Source of the DNA: Rhynchosporium graminicola
Taxonomy: Eukaryota > Ascomycota > Leotiomycetes > Helotiales > Ploettnerulaceae
Length of the DNA: 64,000 nt
NCBI GenBank assembly: GCA_900074885.1
Contig: FJUW01000046.1
Location: 460,736-524,735 of the forward strand
Direction of reading: 5' to 3'
Both the position numbers and the translations under genes were made by a program. The notes under the pieces were generated by a model. That model worked only from the letters and a program-made list of their open reading frames with translations, was not told the DNA's origin and made no database searches. Shown here one piece after another: positions 1-11,300 of the stretch (the first letter of the stretch is position 1; each line of letters begins with the position of its first letter).

Positions 1-3000
1 TCGTCCATCTGTTCACGGCCATGTTCAAGAATTTGTTCTGAAGGCTTTTTGAACCAATCTTGAAACTCTTTCAAGTCTGCAAATCCACCAACTCCCTGTC
101 CTGTCCCATCGGATGGCATCAAAAAGTACAACAGAGACCACAGCTCAGTCAAATTGTTCTGAAGAGGGGTACCAGTGATAAGAAGCCGTGCTCTGGTATT
201 AAAATTCAGCATAACTTGCCACCTCTGCGAGTTGAAGTTCTTGATATTGTGAGCCTCATCGAGAATCATGTAGTGCCATCGGCGACGTTTAAACACCTGT
301 TGATCTTGGATGACAAGCTGATAAGAGGTGATGATAACGTTCCAAGCGTCGTCTGTTTTCCATCCCAAACGTTTTCTTTTACGTTCTTCTTGCGATCCAT
401 AGTACGTCAGGATCTTAAAACCTGGACACCACTTTTTGAATTCCATTTCCCAGTTCAACATTACACTCGTCGGCACGATGACAAGGTGTGGGCCCCACAC
501 TTGATGCTCACAAGCAAGATGAGCCAGTAGAGCGATTGTCTGAATTGTCTTGCCTAAACCCATTTCATCGGCGAGGATTCCATTGGTATTGTTCGCATAT
601 AAGCCTGCAAGCCAATCCAACCCATAGTGTTGATACTCTCGCAGTGTTCCCCTCAGTAGAAATGGAACCTTTGTCTTCAGCTGGTTGCCAGGCTGCGGTG
701 TGATCTGACGGCTTTGGTGAAGTTCGACAGACGATGCAGAATCAATATCAGACGGACGTGTTTCGGTGGTCCTTGGGGTTGGCTGGCTACTCCGATCTGG
801 ACTCGTAGCGAGAAGTTCAGACGAAACATTTTTCAAAGAATTCGGACGGTTTGCCGAACTCGTGAGTCGCTGGACATCACCAGCCACCTCCTCTTGGTGG
901 TTGATGACTTCCATTGCGTCGAATTCGGCATTGTCTTCGGCAGCAGAACCGGCGAATTGAGCCGCCTCAATGACATCGGGCACAAACGACACCTCCCTTT
1001 CGCCATCGACAGCATCAATTTCTGCCATCTCCGCCATCTCCGCCACGTCTGACGTACCAGAGGTATCTGCTCCATGCTCAATTGTGCCAAGCTCTACAGC
1101 CTTCAGCTCTGAAGGGGCAAGGAATCCGAGAAGCGAGGATTCGCCCATCTCCTCGTCCTTTTCATCACTAACATCATCATCTTCGTCTTCTTCGTCACTA
1201 TCGTGGTCTTCGTCACTCGATCCCATATCATCATCCATGTCGATTGACTCATCACTGTCGTCAACAATCTCTTCCAGAGCTGTCGATTTTATTTCCGCTC
1301 CTACTCCCGACTCAAAGGGTTGATTTTCGGTCGGATCAGCCATATCTTTCTCTACGGGCTCGGGATCGACAGTAGGGAGAGTAGCATATTTCTCTCGAAG
1401 TTGCTCAACGGTCAGATGCTCGTCATCTGCTGGTTCTATACGTGCTTCATCGGGTTCGGACTCAGTTTCTGACAAGTTGCTCTCCCGGTCATCATCGTGG
1501 CCATCTTGCGAAATATCGACATTATCAGTTATATCTGAAGCAGCGCTATCTTCTTCGTCGGTAGCCATGCCAGAATCTATCTGAGATCTTCGAGCCTCTA
1601 GCTTTTGCGTTGATATGTCCACAGCCTGACTGAGGGCTTTCCTCACTCGAGCTTGTTCCTGGGCATCCCACTCGAGCAACCGCCTCCGATTCACTTCCAC
1701 CTTGACACTTTCAAACATGATATCAAGAGTTTTCGTTACTAGCTTTTTATACCGGACCTTTTGAGCCTCTTCATTCTCAGCCTCGATTTCAGCCAGGGTC
1801 TTTGGTTGTCTTCGGTGCCATTCGGCAACACATGCATCCGCAAAACGCTTTGCCACGGCCCGGTGTTTCTTTTGCTCGATTAACATTAGTCTCCTGAACT
1901 CCAAGGCTGCTCTGATCGTATGGTCTAAGTGAGAATACTGCCGAGGAAGCTGATCGGTGGCCTCTGGTTGGTAGGCTGAGCATCTCTCCTCACTCAATAT
2001 ACCGCCAGGTTTTACGGCCTCTTCTGCCCGCAGTATGACTTCCGAATCCCTAGCAATTTGGTCCTGACTATACTCAGATGGTTCGTCTGCAACAAAGAGC
2101 CCACCATCCTCGATGCGAATATCCGTCCCGTGGTCGAAGTACTCCTTGAGAGTATTGTATTGTCTGGGCCGCGCTAAAACGAGTCCAGGATGTGTTAATG
2201 GAAGCGTTGCAGACTTGACTCGAAATCTAATTCGTGAGAGAATGTTCTTCGGACTAGGAAGCAGAGGTTCGTCATCTTTGGTGGGTTGTGGCAGAGGTGT
2301 CCCTACCTCGTTAGAATTTTCAACAGCCCGACCTGACCGGCGACCTTTAGTCGTACGAGCTGTTACTGGCGCAGCTGGCGCAGATTGCGGCTCCTGCGGT
2401 AGCAGTGACTTCTTCTTATGTGAGCGTTTAGGGGTTATGATTTGTTCGCTAGGCACGCTGGGGATGGACTTGCGCTGATGAGATCTTTTGGGGGGAGGAG
2501 GTTTAGCCGGGGACTTTGGAGGATGTTGAGACGAAGGTGTGCTGGCGGAGCTAGGTCTCTTTGTTCCATTGACTGACGAAGGGGGTACATCTCGTGCCTG
2601 GAATGATAGGGTATGCCCATTCGCAATTCCATGGGTGCCTTTCGAGTTTTCCTTCTGCACCGCGCCTCGGGTCTGCCTCTTGTCGGATGGTGGTTGCAAT
2701 TCGAGGGGTATATGGTTCGTTCTGCCAGATTTCCTCTGTCCGTCAATTGTGAACGACGAGGGTCCTTCCGCCTTTATCGGTTTCCATGGTGGAGATATAG
2801 GCTTATCCTTGGACCTCTGTTTGGAGTTGGGAGTGGTCTCTGTGACTCGACGCCTCTTGCTCGGTGGTTCCGCATCACTTCGAGTCTCGTCATGTTCGCT
2901 ATTTAGTTGCGGAGGAGCATCGCCATTCGTGGGGATATCTACTAGTTTGAATCATTAGTATTTCCGTGAATGTCGCGTGTAGTGATGTTGCGCATACCAT

Positions 3001-3043
3001 GTGCATTTTGTTCCTCTGGCGCAGGCGACGCGGTCTGTGTCAT
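1..3043 (-). CDS. SWR1: Helicase SWR1 (SWR1 chromatin-remodelling ATPase), 5' part, cut by window edge
   Basis: SNF2-family ATPase that swaps H2A for H2A.Z in nucleosomes as catalytic subunit of the nuclear SWR1 complex. About 995 residues are visible; the remainder of the helicase runs off the left edge. Exon 1 is short (2998-3043, start MTQTASPAPEEQ). A 56-bp intron (2942-2997, GTATGC...CTAG with TACTAAT branch) joins it in frame to the long exon 2 (2941 to 1). Order seen: basic N-terminus (PPSKRRRV), HSA-like region (about residues 330-430), long acidic Asp/Glu/Ser linker, then the ATPase core. The core has Walker A DEMGLGKT at about 807-814, DEAH at 910-913 and the LLITGTPLQNN motif. The linker and the position of HSA before the ATPase are typical of Swr1 rather than Ino80. 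Divergent from NDUFB8 across 416 bp. Confidence 0.95.
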
Positions 3044-3459
3044 GACTTTTTAGAAGAGGGGGCAAGGCACTACCGTGAACTTCATGAATATGGCATCTGT
3101 GGTGATAGTATTTACTTCGGAAGACGCGCAGTCTACATCAGATTCCAAGTGTAGAATTTGAGCATGTCCAGAACACAAACGTGGCTTGTGTTGAAGATAA
3201 AGAGCAAACATGTAGGATTTGGGATGATCGCAGAAATTTGGATCGCCACGGTCCGGAGGGAACGATCAATACGGGGACCGATAAGTGAGGTAAGCGAAAT
3301 ACTAGCGCGATCTGGCTTGCGTGTAACGCAACCTCCATGTAAGCTCGACGTTGACAACGGAGAATATAACAGACAAGAATCCAGTTGTGGCCATCAATAC
3401 CAAGGTCCGAGGTGACAACAATTGCGAGTAGCTCTAATGTCTTACTGACATACCCATAG
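3044..3459. promoter_or_regulatory. Divergent promoter region SWR1 / NDUFB8
   Basis: This 416-bp space separates two genes transcribed away from each other and must hold both promoters. A good donor (GTAAGC at 3290) and an acceptor abutting the downstream start (ACCCATAG|ATG at 3459/3460) suggest a 5' intron of about 170 bp in the plus-strand gene. An ATG at 3224 would then be in frame upstream. Small ORFs here show no recognisable protein. Confidence 0.5.
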
Positions 3460-4102
3460 ATGCTCACCAGGCGAATTGCGGCAGCACGTCCGCTGCGAAA
3501 TGCCTTTCCCGTCGTTCGACGAACAGCCATCAATCAACAACGAGGGTTGGTCCAGCAGCTTGAGCCGATATATCCTAAATTGGTGGGTGGTATACATGTT
3601 CCCAGACAACGATGGCTTGAGCTAATGTTGCAAATGCAGACTGAAGCTGAAGATCCTGGAATGGTATGCTTACCTGGCAATCCGGAATGCTTTCCTGGAC
3701 ATTGCTGACTCCCGATAGAATGGAGGATATATAAATCCACCGCCCATCAAAAGACAATTTCGTGATCCGCATGCAGACTGGTGGGACAAGCAGGAACGTC
3801 GAAACTATGGGGAACCGGTTCATGAGGACAATGACATCCTAGGCATGTTTTCGCCAGAAGAGTACACACATACTACGCCAGGCAAGGGCTTGTTCCAGAT
3901 TGGATGTTTCGTTGCCGTAGTCCTTGGGCTCTGCACTGTGGTTGGAATGACGTATCCGGATAAGCAGTCAGCACCCAGAGAGTTCGAAGGGGGTCTTGAG
4001 CGGGAACTGGGAGGTCCAGATGCTCTCAGGGTATGTTTCGATCAGAGAAATTATACGATCACCTACTGACTTTCGCAGGCGCGTGCTCCAGGTGATGAAT
4101 GA
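3460..4102 (+). CDS. NADH:ubiquinone oxidoreductase NDUFB8/ASHI-type subunit
   Basis: Accessory membrane-arm subunit of mitochondrial complex I. Three exons: 3460-3663, 3719-4030 and 4079-4102. The introns are 55 bp (GTATGC..ATAG) and 48 bp (GTATGT..GCAG, branch CTGAC), giving 179 residues. The N-terminus MLTRRIAAARPLRNAF is Arg/Ala rich without acids, a typical mitochondrial presequence, which supports this start. The conserved block runs NGGYINPPPIKRQFRDP, then WWDKQERRN-GEPVHEDNDILG and FSPEEYTH. One membrane segment follows (IGCFVAVVLGLCTVVGM), then YPDK-SAPR and a GGP-ALRARAPGDE tail. This is the full pattern of fungal NDUFB8 homologues. An in-frame upstream exon from ATG 3224 is possible but would bury the presequence. 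Confidence 0.92.
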
Positions 4103-5138
4103 TTGCAGGTAGATAGCTTGTACATATGAATTATAAGGTTTACAAAGAACTTCATTGGTGAAGACCACCACCATCATGAACTCCAACATTCAGATTGATC
4201 TCGGTGATTGTCCTCAAGTCTGACGAACCACTAGTAATGCTTCAATTTTTAACAAGTTCCTGTTGCCCGTTTCAGCAACGGCTTCAGTCCTGGAATATTG
4301 CGTTTCGGCTGGTCACTTTAATTCTCAAAGTTATGGTCAGCGTCGAGGCTGGATAATCTCGTCTCAGGCGAATGAACTCATTATTTGGGGTTGTAATCTA
4401 GCATGTCAACAAGGATTTGTTTTAATTTCGGGGCTCAGTTTGGTGATGTCTTATAAGATCTTCGCGACACTGGAACCGAAGTATGAGACATCACGCCAGG
4501 TGGTTCCTCCAAAAAAAAGTTCACATATCTATTTGATGAATTTACTAAGGTAAACTGGTTCTTGCTTCGCTGGAGATGGATTTCTTCTATTATCAAATTT
4601 CGTTCCTGAAACTTTACACTCAACATTGCGGTTAAGGTTTTATTTGATCGCAAACTGGAAGCAGTACGTTGTGACAGAGACTAGGTAAGTCTTCCCGAAG
4701 TTCAGTGTCGTGCCGGCGATGTGTAAAGTTGGTTCAGTCTTTTTGTGTGTCCAGCTGGAATTTCCAAGTAGCTGTTTCGCAGTCATGTAAACTTGCAAAA
4801 TCCCATCACATTCGCTGCGATTTAAGTGCAATAAGTGTCTCCGCCACGCACAAGATAGGTAGAGCAGACGCAATTCTCCGTAGTTGCTGTAAATGAGGGT
4901 CCTTCGAAAACTGATACTCAAGATTGGAGCAGATGCGCCTTCCCTCCCAGATTGCCTCCTTCCCCAATAGCAACTGCAACGTGACTTCCATAGAGTGCCG
5001 GTTTTAATTTGCAAATGCTACTCCTCCCTCACTTCTTCTTCCTCTTCTACTGAACTGTGAGTGCCATTCAGTTTTGCTACAACCTCAGAAGCGTTACTTG
5101 CTTACCACCGATATCTCGAGCTTTGCATTCCTTCAAAG
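4103..5138. other. Intergenic, no gene seen
   Basis: This 1.0 kb stretch holds the 3' end of the complex I gene and the promoter of the next gene. A 124-codon minus-strand open frame (4640-5014) has no recognisable domain and fungal-atypical composition (many Cys, Trp, Arg), so I do not call it. Confidence 0.5.
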
Positions 5139-7043
5139 ATGCGCTACCAGAATTGGGATGTCCTCCTGTTCGCAGATCAATTCAAGGTCCCACTGCAAGA
5201 GTTCAAAACCAGTTGTCAGGTCATACAAGATCCAGGTTTGTTGATTTGCTCTATCACGACTTCTTTTCACTGATGAGTCCTCAACCAGAGTTACACAACA
5301 TGCAACTGAATCCTCTTTTACTCCCAACTGTCACGTCATTTATCCCAGGCCTACCTGCTGGAAGCCCCTTTCGTGTCTCCATCCATTGCTGGCAAAATCC
5401 GGATGTCAGCCGTTATGGGCAGACCTTAAAGAAACCTTCCGATGTTGTCATGTTTGAAGCCCGGTTATTTATTGATGGCAGACTTACTGGGTAACACTAG
5501 GATCCATGATGAACTTACATGTACTGACGATGAAGTTCTAAATGTTTCAATCAAAGTGGACCATGGCCAACCATTATCGATCTCAGTGTTGGTACGTCTG
5601 GTCTCGAATGTCCTCTTTTATATCCTCGCTAATGTTCACAGATCTTGACAAGCATGGCGAGTTTGAAAAGATGAAATTTCCTGCCTTCCATAGAGAATTG
5701 CTATCTCAGAGCTATTGGAACCCAGGCGACGATCTAGGCAGGATCAAAGTTGTCATCTCAGAAGGCTTCTCTCGTGAGCAACCGAATTATGCCTTCGAGC
5801 GTATCAAAAATATCGTTTCATTCTCCTTCCAACATGCACCACTCGGTAAGTAATCTGCCCAAATTTCAGAAATATCTGTCTGACGACTGCCCCCTCAATC
5901 AGATGTTCTCGAGTCCTCTTCCATTGCCTGGCCAAATGCTGCAATGTGGCGTCAAGTAGCCCTTGTCGGACCATACCTCGCGCAGCATTTCTCCCCTCAC
6001 CCAGGCTCCGACGAATTCGACGCTCATAGTCACTCCCCTAGACATGGACAATCACTTAAATCTAGCTGGCCCATCTCGGGCATTGGTTCAATGCCACCAC
6101 CATCCCTCTTACCTCGACAGCCTAATTTCGATCCATTTGTCACCGACCACTCCAATAACCCAGCATTCAGCGATTGGCGACATGCGTCTTCGACAGACAC
6201 CTCAATGCCAGATTATTCAAGCACTAATACCCGTTCTAATACCAGTCGCCACGTCTCGGATCACATGCAGGTTGTGCAGGCTGAGAAAACTGGTCGTCAG
6301 TTCGAATCGATTCAGACGCCCGGGGCATACGAAACACTTTGCGAGGCGCTGATGCCCCCAGCTGCGCCAGCAAACACACCAGACAACGGCCTTGTTAGTA
6401 ACATGGCGAGCCTTAGCGCGGCATCGCGCAGGGCTTCTTCCAAGATGTCCATCGACGGCCCTGGTAAGTCTTGAGGCTTTTGCTAGAGGGATTCTCAACT
6501 AAACTGTCTCCCTTTCCAGTCAAAGCAGAAGAGCCAACATTGCCCAAACCTTTTGGTTTTTTGAAATCATCAGGCTCCAACAACAACAACATCAAGAGCA
6601 GAAAGGAAAACATCCAGGATTCGCCGCTAGTGACTGTCAACATCAATCCCGCCGGCAATGAAAATGCTACACGGAAAGTCAGCATACCATACACAAATGC
6701 AATCAATTTACTTAGTGGAGCAGAATCCAACACTGCAAGCAGAGAGGAACCCATTCGCAAGACAAGCCAGTCATCAACCTCGCCAGCTCGCCAGGCAGTG
6801 AATTCCGGCATAGCTGCTGTTAACAACGAGAACCCTCCTCGGCGAGTCAGCCAGCCATTCACGACAACCAACAACAGTGGCACCAAGCGGCAACGAGTTG
6901 TAACTCCAGCAGCAGCTAAGGTGATTGACGAGGAGGATGAGCCAAGGTCTTCACCATCTCTCAGGAAAGCCTCTCAAGCCAGCGCCAGAACTGATGGCAG
7001 AGAGAATGAAAGAGTCGTCCTAGGTGGGATCGAAAACGTTTAA
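5139..7043 (+). CDS. Conserved fungal protein of unknown function
   Basis: Six exons by frame and splice consensus: 5139-5235, 5289-5490, 5557-5591, 5642-5845, 5903-6463 and 6520-7043. The five introns are 50-66 bp, and the predicted product is 540 residues. The start MRYQNWDVLLFADQ and the first ~230 residues are globular: a Pro-rich segment (LLLPTVTSFIPGLPAGSPF), FRVSIHCW, FEARLFIDGRLTG, then GPWPTIIDLSV, IKVVISEGFSRE, FSFQHAP and AAMWRQVALVGPYL. The rest is low-complexity, rich in Ser, Asn and Pro with repeated 'RKVS/RRVS/RKAS' patches that look like basophilic kinase sites. From general knowledge the N-terminal block looks like a Pezizomycotina family annotated only as hypothetical. I know no function and no catalytic motif is visible. 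No signal peptide or membrane span is evident. Confidence 0.8.
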
Positions 7044-7740
7044 CTTATTGCTTCCACTTTTCCAAGAGCATCATTCAACAGGCGTTCAGTAAATGAGCCT
7101 GTTTATCAGAAGTTTTCGTTACAGAGGAACAGGATTTAGTCAGACCGACACGGTTGCTCTTCGCCTCGAAGGAGAGGATTCATGATCATAGAGTGCTATC
7201 ATTAAATGTTTATTGTACAACCCTTCACTGACAGCTGTGATATCCTCTGATAACGGGCGTGCCCATTGATTGCCGTCCCACCTCCGTGTTTTGATTCTCG
7301 GCTGCATGCATCGAGCGGGTATGGTAAGAAATTGGTGTAAAAGACGCCGACGCTGTATGCCTTTGTGAAAAGATCCCAAATGACGATGGAACCCCAGGAC
7401 CTTTGAGAATCCCCCATCGTGAAATCATAATAAAGAATGATACGCCAACGCAATGCCTTTGCTGACTCTCGGAATGTATCCATCCTGCCGACACACCCAG
7501 CGACTTTCCTAATTCTCGATGTCTTTGTCGCTGTGGTGTCTTGAAAAGTTTTTTTGTACATATTATTTTTTGTGTTTCATGTCCTCACATTCTCACCACC
7601 ATTGGCATCTTGAGAGCCATCCGCCGTAATAGTCGGTCTCGTGTAGGGTTGGGGTACGGTAATCGTGACGTTCCAGCAGCGCGGAGTGGTACTTATTCGT
7701 TCAATCGATCAATCGTATAATTGACATCATGCAATACACT
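7044..7740. other. Convergent intergenic region, no gene seen
   Basis: This 697-bp stretch lies between the 3' ends of the unknown plus-strand gene and the minus-strand coiled-coil gene. Overlapping minus-strand frames at 7140-7561 show no conserved pattern and are treated as chance. It presumably contains both 3' UTRs and terminators. Confidence 0.5.
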
Positions 7741-8310
7741 CTACTTCTTCCTTCCGCCAGCAGCGCCGGTGGCTGTGATCTTGGACGTTGACATCAAGTC
7801 ACCGATGTACTTCTGGAGGAACTTATTGTTGCTGTCGAGCTTGTCGTGCTCTTCCTTTACGGCTTCGATGCGGTTAAAGATTTCGAGGAGGGACTTTTGG
7901 AGGATTTTGGCGTGCCTGTTGGGTTGGATATTAGCTTAGCTTGATGGAGGTCGACATGTGGCGTTTCCTTGGATTAAATAACGCCTGCAGAGATCTGGGC
8001 GAACGTACTCATCCAGTTGCACTTTCGCATCCTCACTCATCTTCTCGAGATCCTGACTACTTCTCCTCGGACTCATTGCCCTCGCATCATCTTCGTCGAA
8101 GACTTCATCCCCTTCTTTCAGCTCGACCCTGGGGTGCTCTCTTGGCACGATGATCGTACCGCTCGACTTCCTCGAGTGTAGACGAGGTCTCTTAGGTGTG
8201 GTGTCTGTTGGCTGTGGGTGCGGGTGCGTACCGTCTCCACCTTCTTCAAGGACAGACGAGCTGGACGAGGAGGTTGGTGACATTACTGTTTGGTGGGTCG
8301 GAGAGGCCAT
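7741..8310 (-). CDS. SCOC-like short coiled-coil protein
   Basis: Two exons (8310-8009 and 7915-7741) with a 93-bp intron (GTACGT...AACAG, CTAAT branch) give 158 residues. The N-terminal ~85 residues are disordered (poly-Ser, PTDTTPKRPRLHSRKSS, acidic EGDEVFDEDDA). The C-terminal ~60 residues form a heptad-like coiled coil ending EEHDKLDSNNKFLQKYIG DLMSTSK. That matches the SCOC/UNC-69 family signature (K-x-EN-x-L-x-x-YI-x-NLM). In animals SCOC acts at the Golgi in Arf/Arl-linked traffic and autophagy; a role in fungi is inference. The short second exon carries the whole signature, which supports the splice. Confidence is moderate because coiled coils attract false matches. Confidence 0.75.
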
Positions 8311-11300
8311 TTGTGTGAGTTGTGAAGAGGGGTCAGTGTGCCTTGGATGTGTTGTGTAACAGATGCAGTTATTTCCTGGCAAGTAGATAGAAAACGTTTG
8401 ATGGCTTCGAGACTTGAGAAGCAAAGGCGTTGCAGTGCTGCCAAGAGAAATGAATTTGGCCCTGCAATGTAGATATCGTAACCCTTCAATATGGGGTGTG
8501 TTCTTGGGTGAAGCAAGGTGGGAGGGTGGAAGTATGCTGTCTGTGTCCCTCGAAACCAAGAAAGAGGCTCTGATGCTGGTCTTCTGAGATGTACCTGGAT
8601 ATGCAGGGTCGTCACATCGAATATCTGCACTAAAATCAATAGGCCGAGTGGAGGATGAGGGTTCAAGTTAAGCAGTTCGATTGCGATGTTGTAGATGGTG
8701 AGGGAAGGTTGGGGGTGTGAAGAAGTGAAATGAAGTGAAGTGCAATACTCTGTAGGTCGAGTGGAGTCATCTTAGCAAAGTGGAGAGGGGAGAGGGCAAG
8801 CCGGTGGCAGGCGAGTTCGCCGACTGCGTGTGCCGTAAAGTACCTAGTGCCTACCTACCTTGCCTACCTTAGTGCGTGCAGGACAGGGACCTGGAATGTA
8901 AATTATGTACATACCTTAGGTACCTACTCGAGTATACTCAGTACCTACCAGACTACTTACTACAAGTAGTAGTTCCTATTACAGGGTAGATGGACCCTGA
9001 AGTCGAGGGTTGATGCGTGCGTGGCGTGGAGTGGCGTTGGAGGGAGTGGTTAGTGTGAAGCCGTGGGAGCCATTCAGTCCAGTTAAAACACTGGCTTATA
9101 GGGCCAAGAGTATCTACTTCAGGTCCTTTCGCACTGTACACAATCCCAACAAGAAACCTGGGACGTGGACTTGACGAAATGATTCAGCAGATGGAAATCG
9201 ATATTCTTACTACTTCGAAGTAATAACTACTTTCCGACTTTACCTACCTGCGGACTCGTGCGTGCCCGAGAATGGCTCCGGGAGGGTGGGTAAGGCATTC
9301 GAACAATGGTACGAGTAACGTGCTACTAATACATACCTAGTTTAAGGTACCTACCTAGATGTTTGGTCTGTTAGTGGCACCATCACTCACTCATATTCGG
9401 CTTGGAGTAGAAGGTGTAGCGACAAAAGAGGGGGTGATATTGTTTGCTCGCAATTTAGGGGTTCTGCACAAACTACCTAGCTGGCTTGGGCTGCAATTTC
9501 CGTTGACTAAAGAAAGTTTGGTGATTTAGAATACTTGTACAACCTTCCTTTATACTTCAAGACCTGGCGATACCTACCGACCTACGAGTACTCGAGTACC
9601 TATGTACGTATACTTATACGAAAGTACCTACTGCCGGACTGCGGGCGAAGCGAGGATGTTTATTGCTTTCGTACAGATGCTTTGGATTTCGAGCACCGTG
9701 GTCGCATTCGAGAAGCTCGGAGGCTGCCGAGCTGTTGACTTTGTAAGTGGGAAGGTAGATTACTCGTCCCCTACTACTATAGAGCTACCTACAGTCGCTG
9801 GGTATGTTCCACTACATACTCGTAGTTAGGTACTCTAGGCATCTGGTCGTACTACAAGTATACTATAGCTCCCGAATACACCAACAATTCCTTCAAGTCC
9901 ATGAAAGAATCAGCTGGGCCACCGTTGCCCCGATTGCTGTGGTGTTTCTCTCACCCCAAGCAATCGCGCGCGAGTCGGCAAAATTCATTAAAATGACGCC
10001 GCTGAAGGTTTTATGTTCCGAGCAAACGGGAGCATCCCAGATGCCATTAGAGTTTTACGAGGCGTCTTGATGCAGCGGCGCCATGTGACCATACTGCACT
10101 TCCTGATGGCTAAGAGCTGATGGATCATGGATGTCCGTCCATACATGCATTTCCAGATGCTTATGCTTAGGTACTTACCGTATGTGGCTTCTTACTTAAT
10201 GGAGTTTTTCCGCTCTTCATCAATATACTGGACCTGTCCGCTATCATGAAAATGAGACTCTCGCGGCGGAGTGTGGCTTCACTTCTCACAATCTACTGGT
10301 ACTGTAGATTACCAAGGTAGGTAGGTATCTAGATACCTTAGGTACGAAACCTACCATCATTGATAAAGCAACACCTCATAATATACTTCGTAGACTTACT
10401 TCAGTCTCATCGAATCGTAGTCCCTGCTCACGCCCATCCCTTTGATGGCCCCCTTGGCTCCTGACATCATCCGCCGGCGTTGCAGGCAGTCAGTCCTATA
10501 CGGATTGCAGTATCATACTTCATAGCCAAGAGATCAAGCCTGATCAGCTCCTGCCATTCTCCCGTTGTCGCCTCCGCCTCCGCCTCCGCCGCTTTCTGAC
10601 CTTTTAAAGGTAAGGACGGTAGAGTAGGGAAGGTAAGGTACTGACTGTACTTGTTAGAAGCAAGTCGGCCGTTGAAAGATCAGCACTCCTCTTTACTTCT
10701 TTGCTTCATACCACCCACGAGACTCTGATAACCAATCTCTGACGCCGACCTGGCGAGTGGGGAAGAAGCCACTACGTACGAGTACTTGGTACTTTTACAT
10801 GTACTTGGTAGTCACGCCCGTCCCTCAAGCATCATGACCAAGGTGGCCGCCGTCAACAGCAAACCTATTTGTTCCCTGCCGAAGATGACCATGATCCATG
10901 AGGAAGCCCGTCAGCCAGGATCCCTCAACTCTTCCGAGTCGCCGAGTCGGAATGCCGGCCTATGAGAAATCGCTTGATTAAACCAGACAGAACGAATGCA
11001 GTTTACTTTGTATTACATACAGCCTTTTGGTCCCGGCAGCCTGAGAAGGAGAAGGAGAATTATCTGTAATGGTGCCTGTTGTGGAAATAGTCCCCTCGCG
11101 AATGTTCCCAACTTTCCCCACTTGCTAAACTTTGAACGTTACAGACTACGGGAAGAATTGATTCCTATCAATACAGGGAGGGGCACGCACCTAGTCAAGA
11201 AGACAGTACAGTAAAGATCTACCTGACGATCAACCCCGTCGGTCGACTGCTCATGATCCCGCTCGGCGGATTTCGTCAGGACTCGGACATCGAATCTGCC

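Noticed and set aside
4640..5014. 124-codon minus-strand ORF upstream of the unknown gene
   Set aside because: No domain, no intron logic, and Cys/Trp/Arg content unlike its neighbours.
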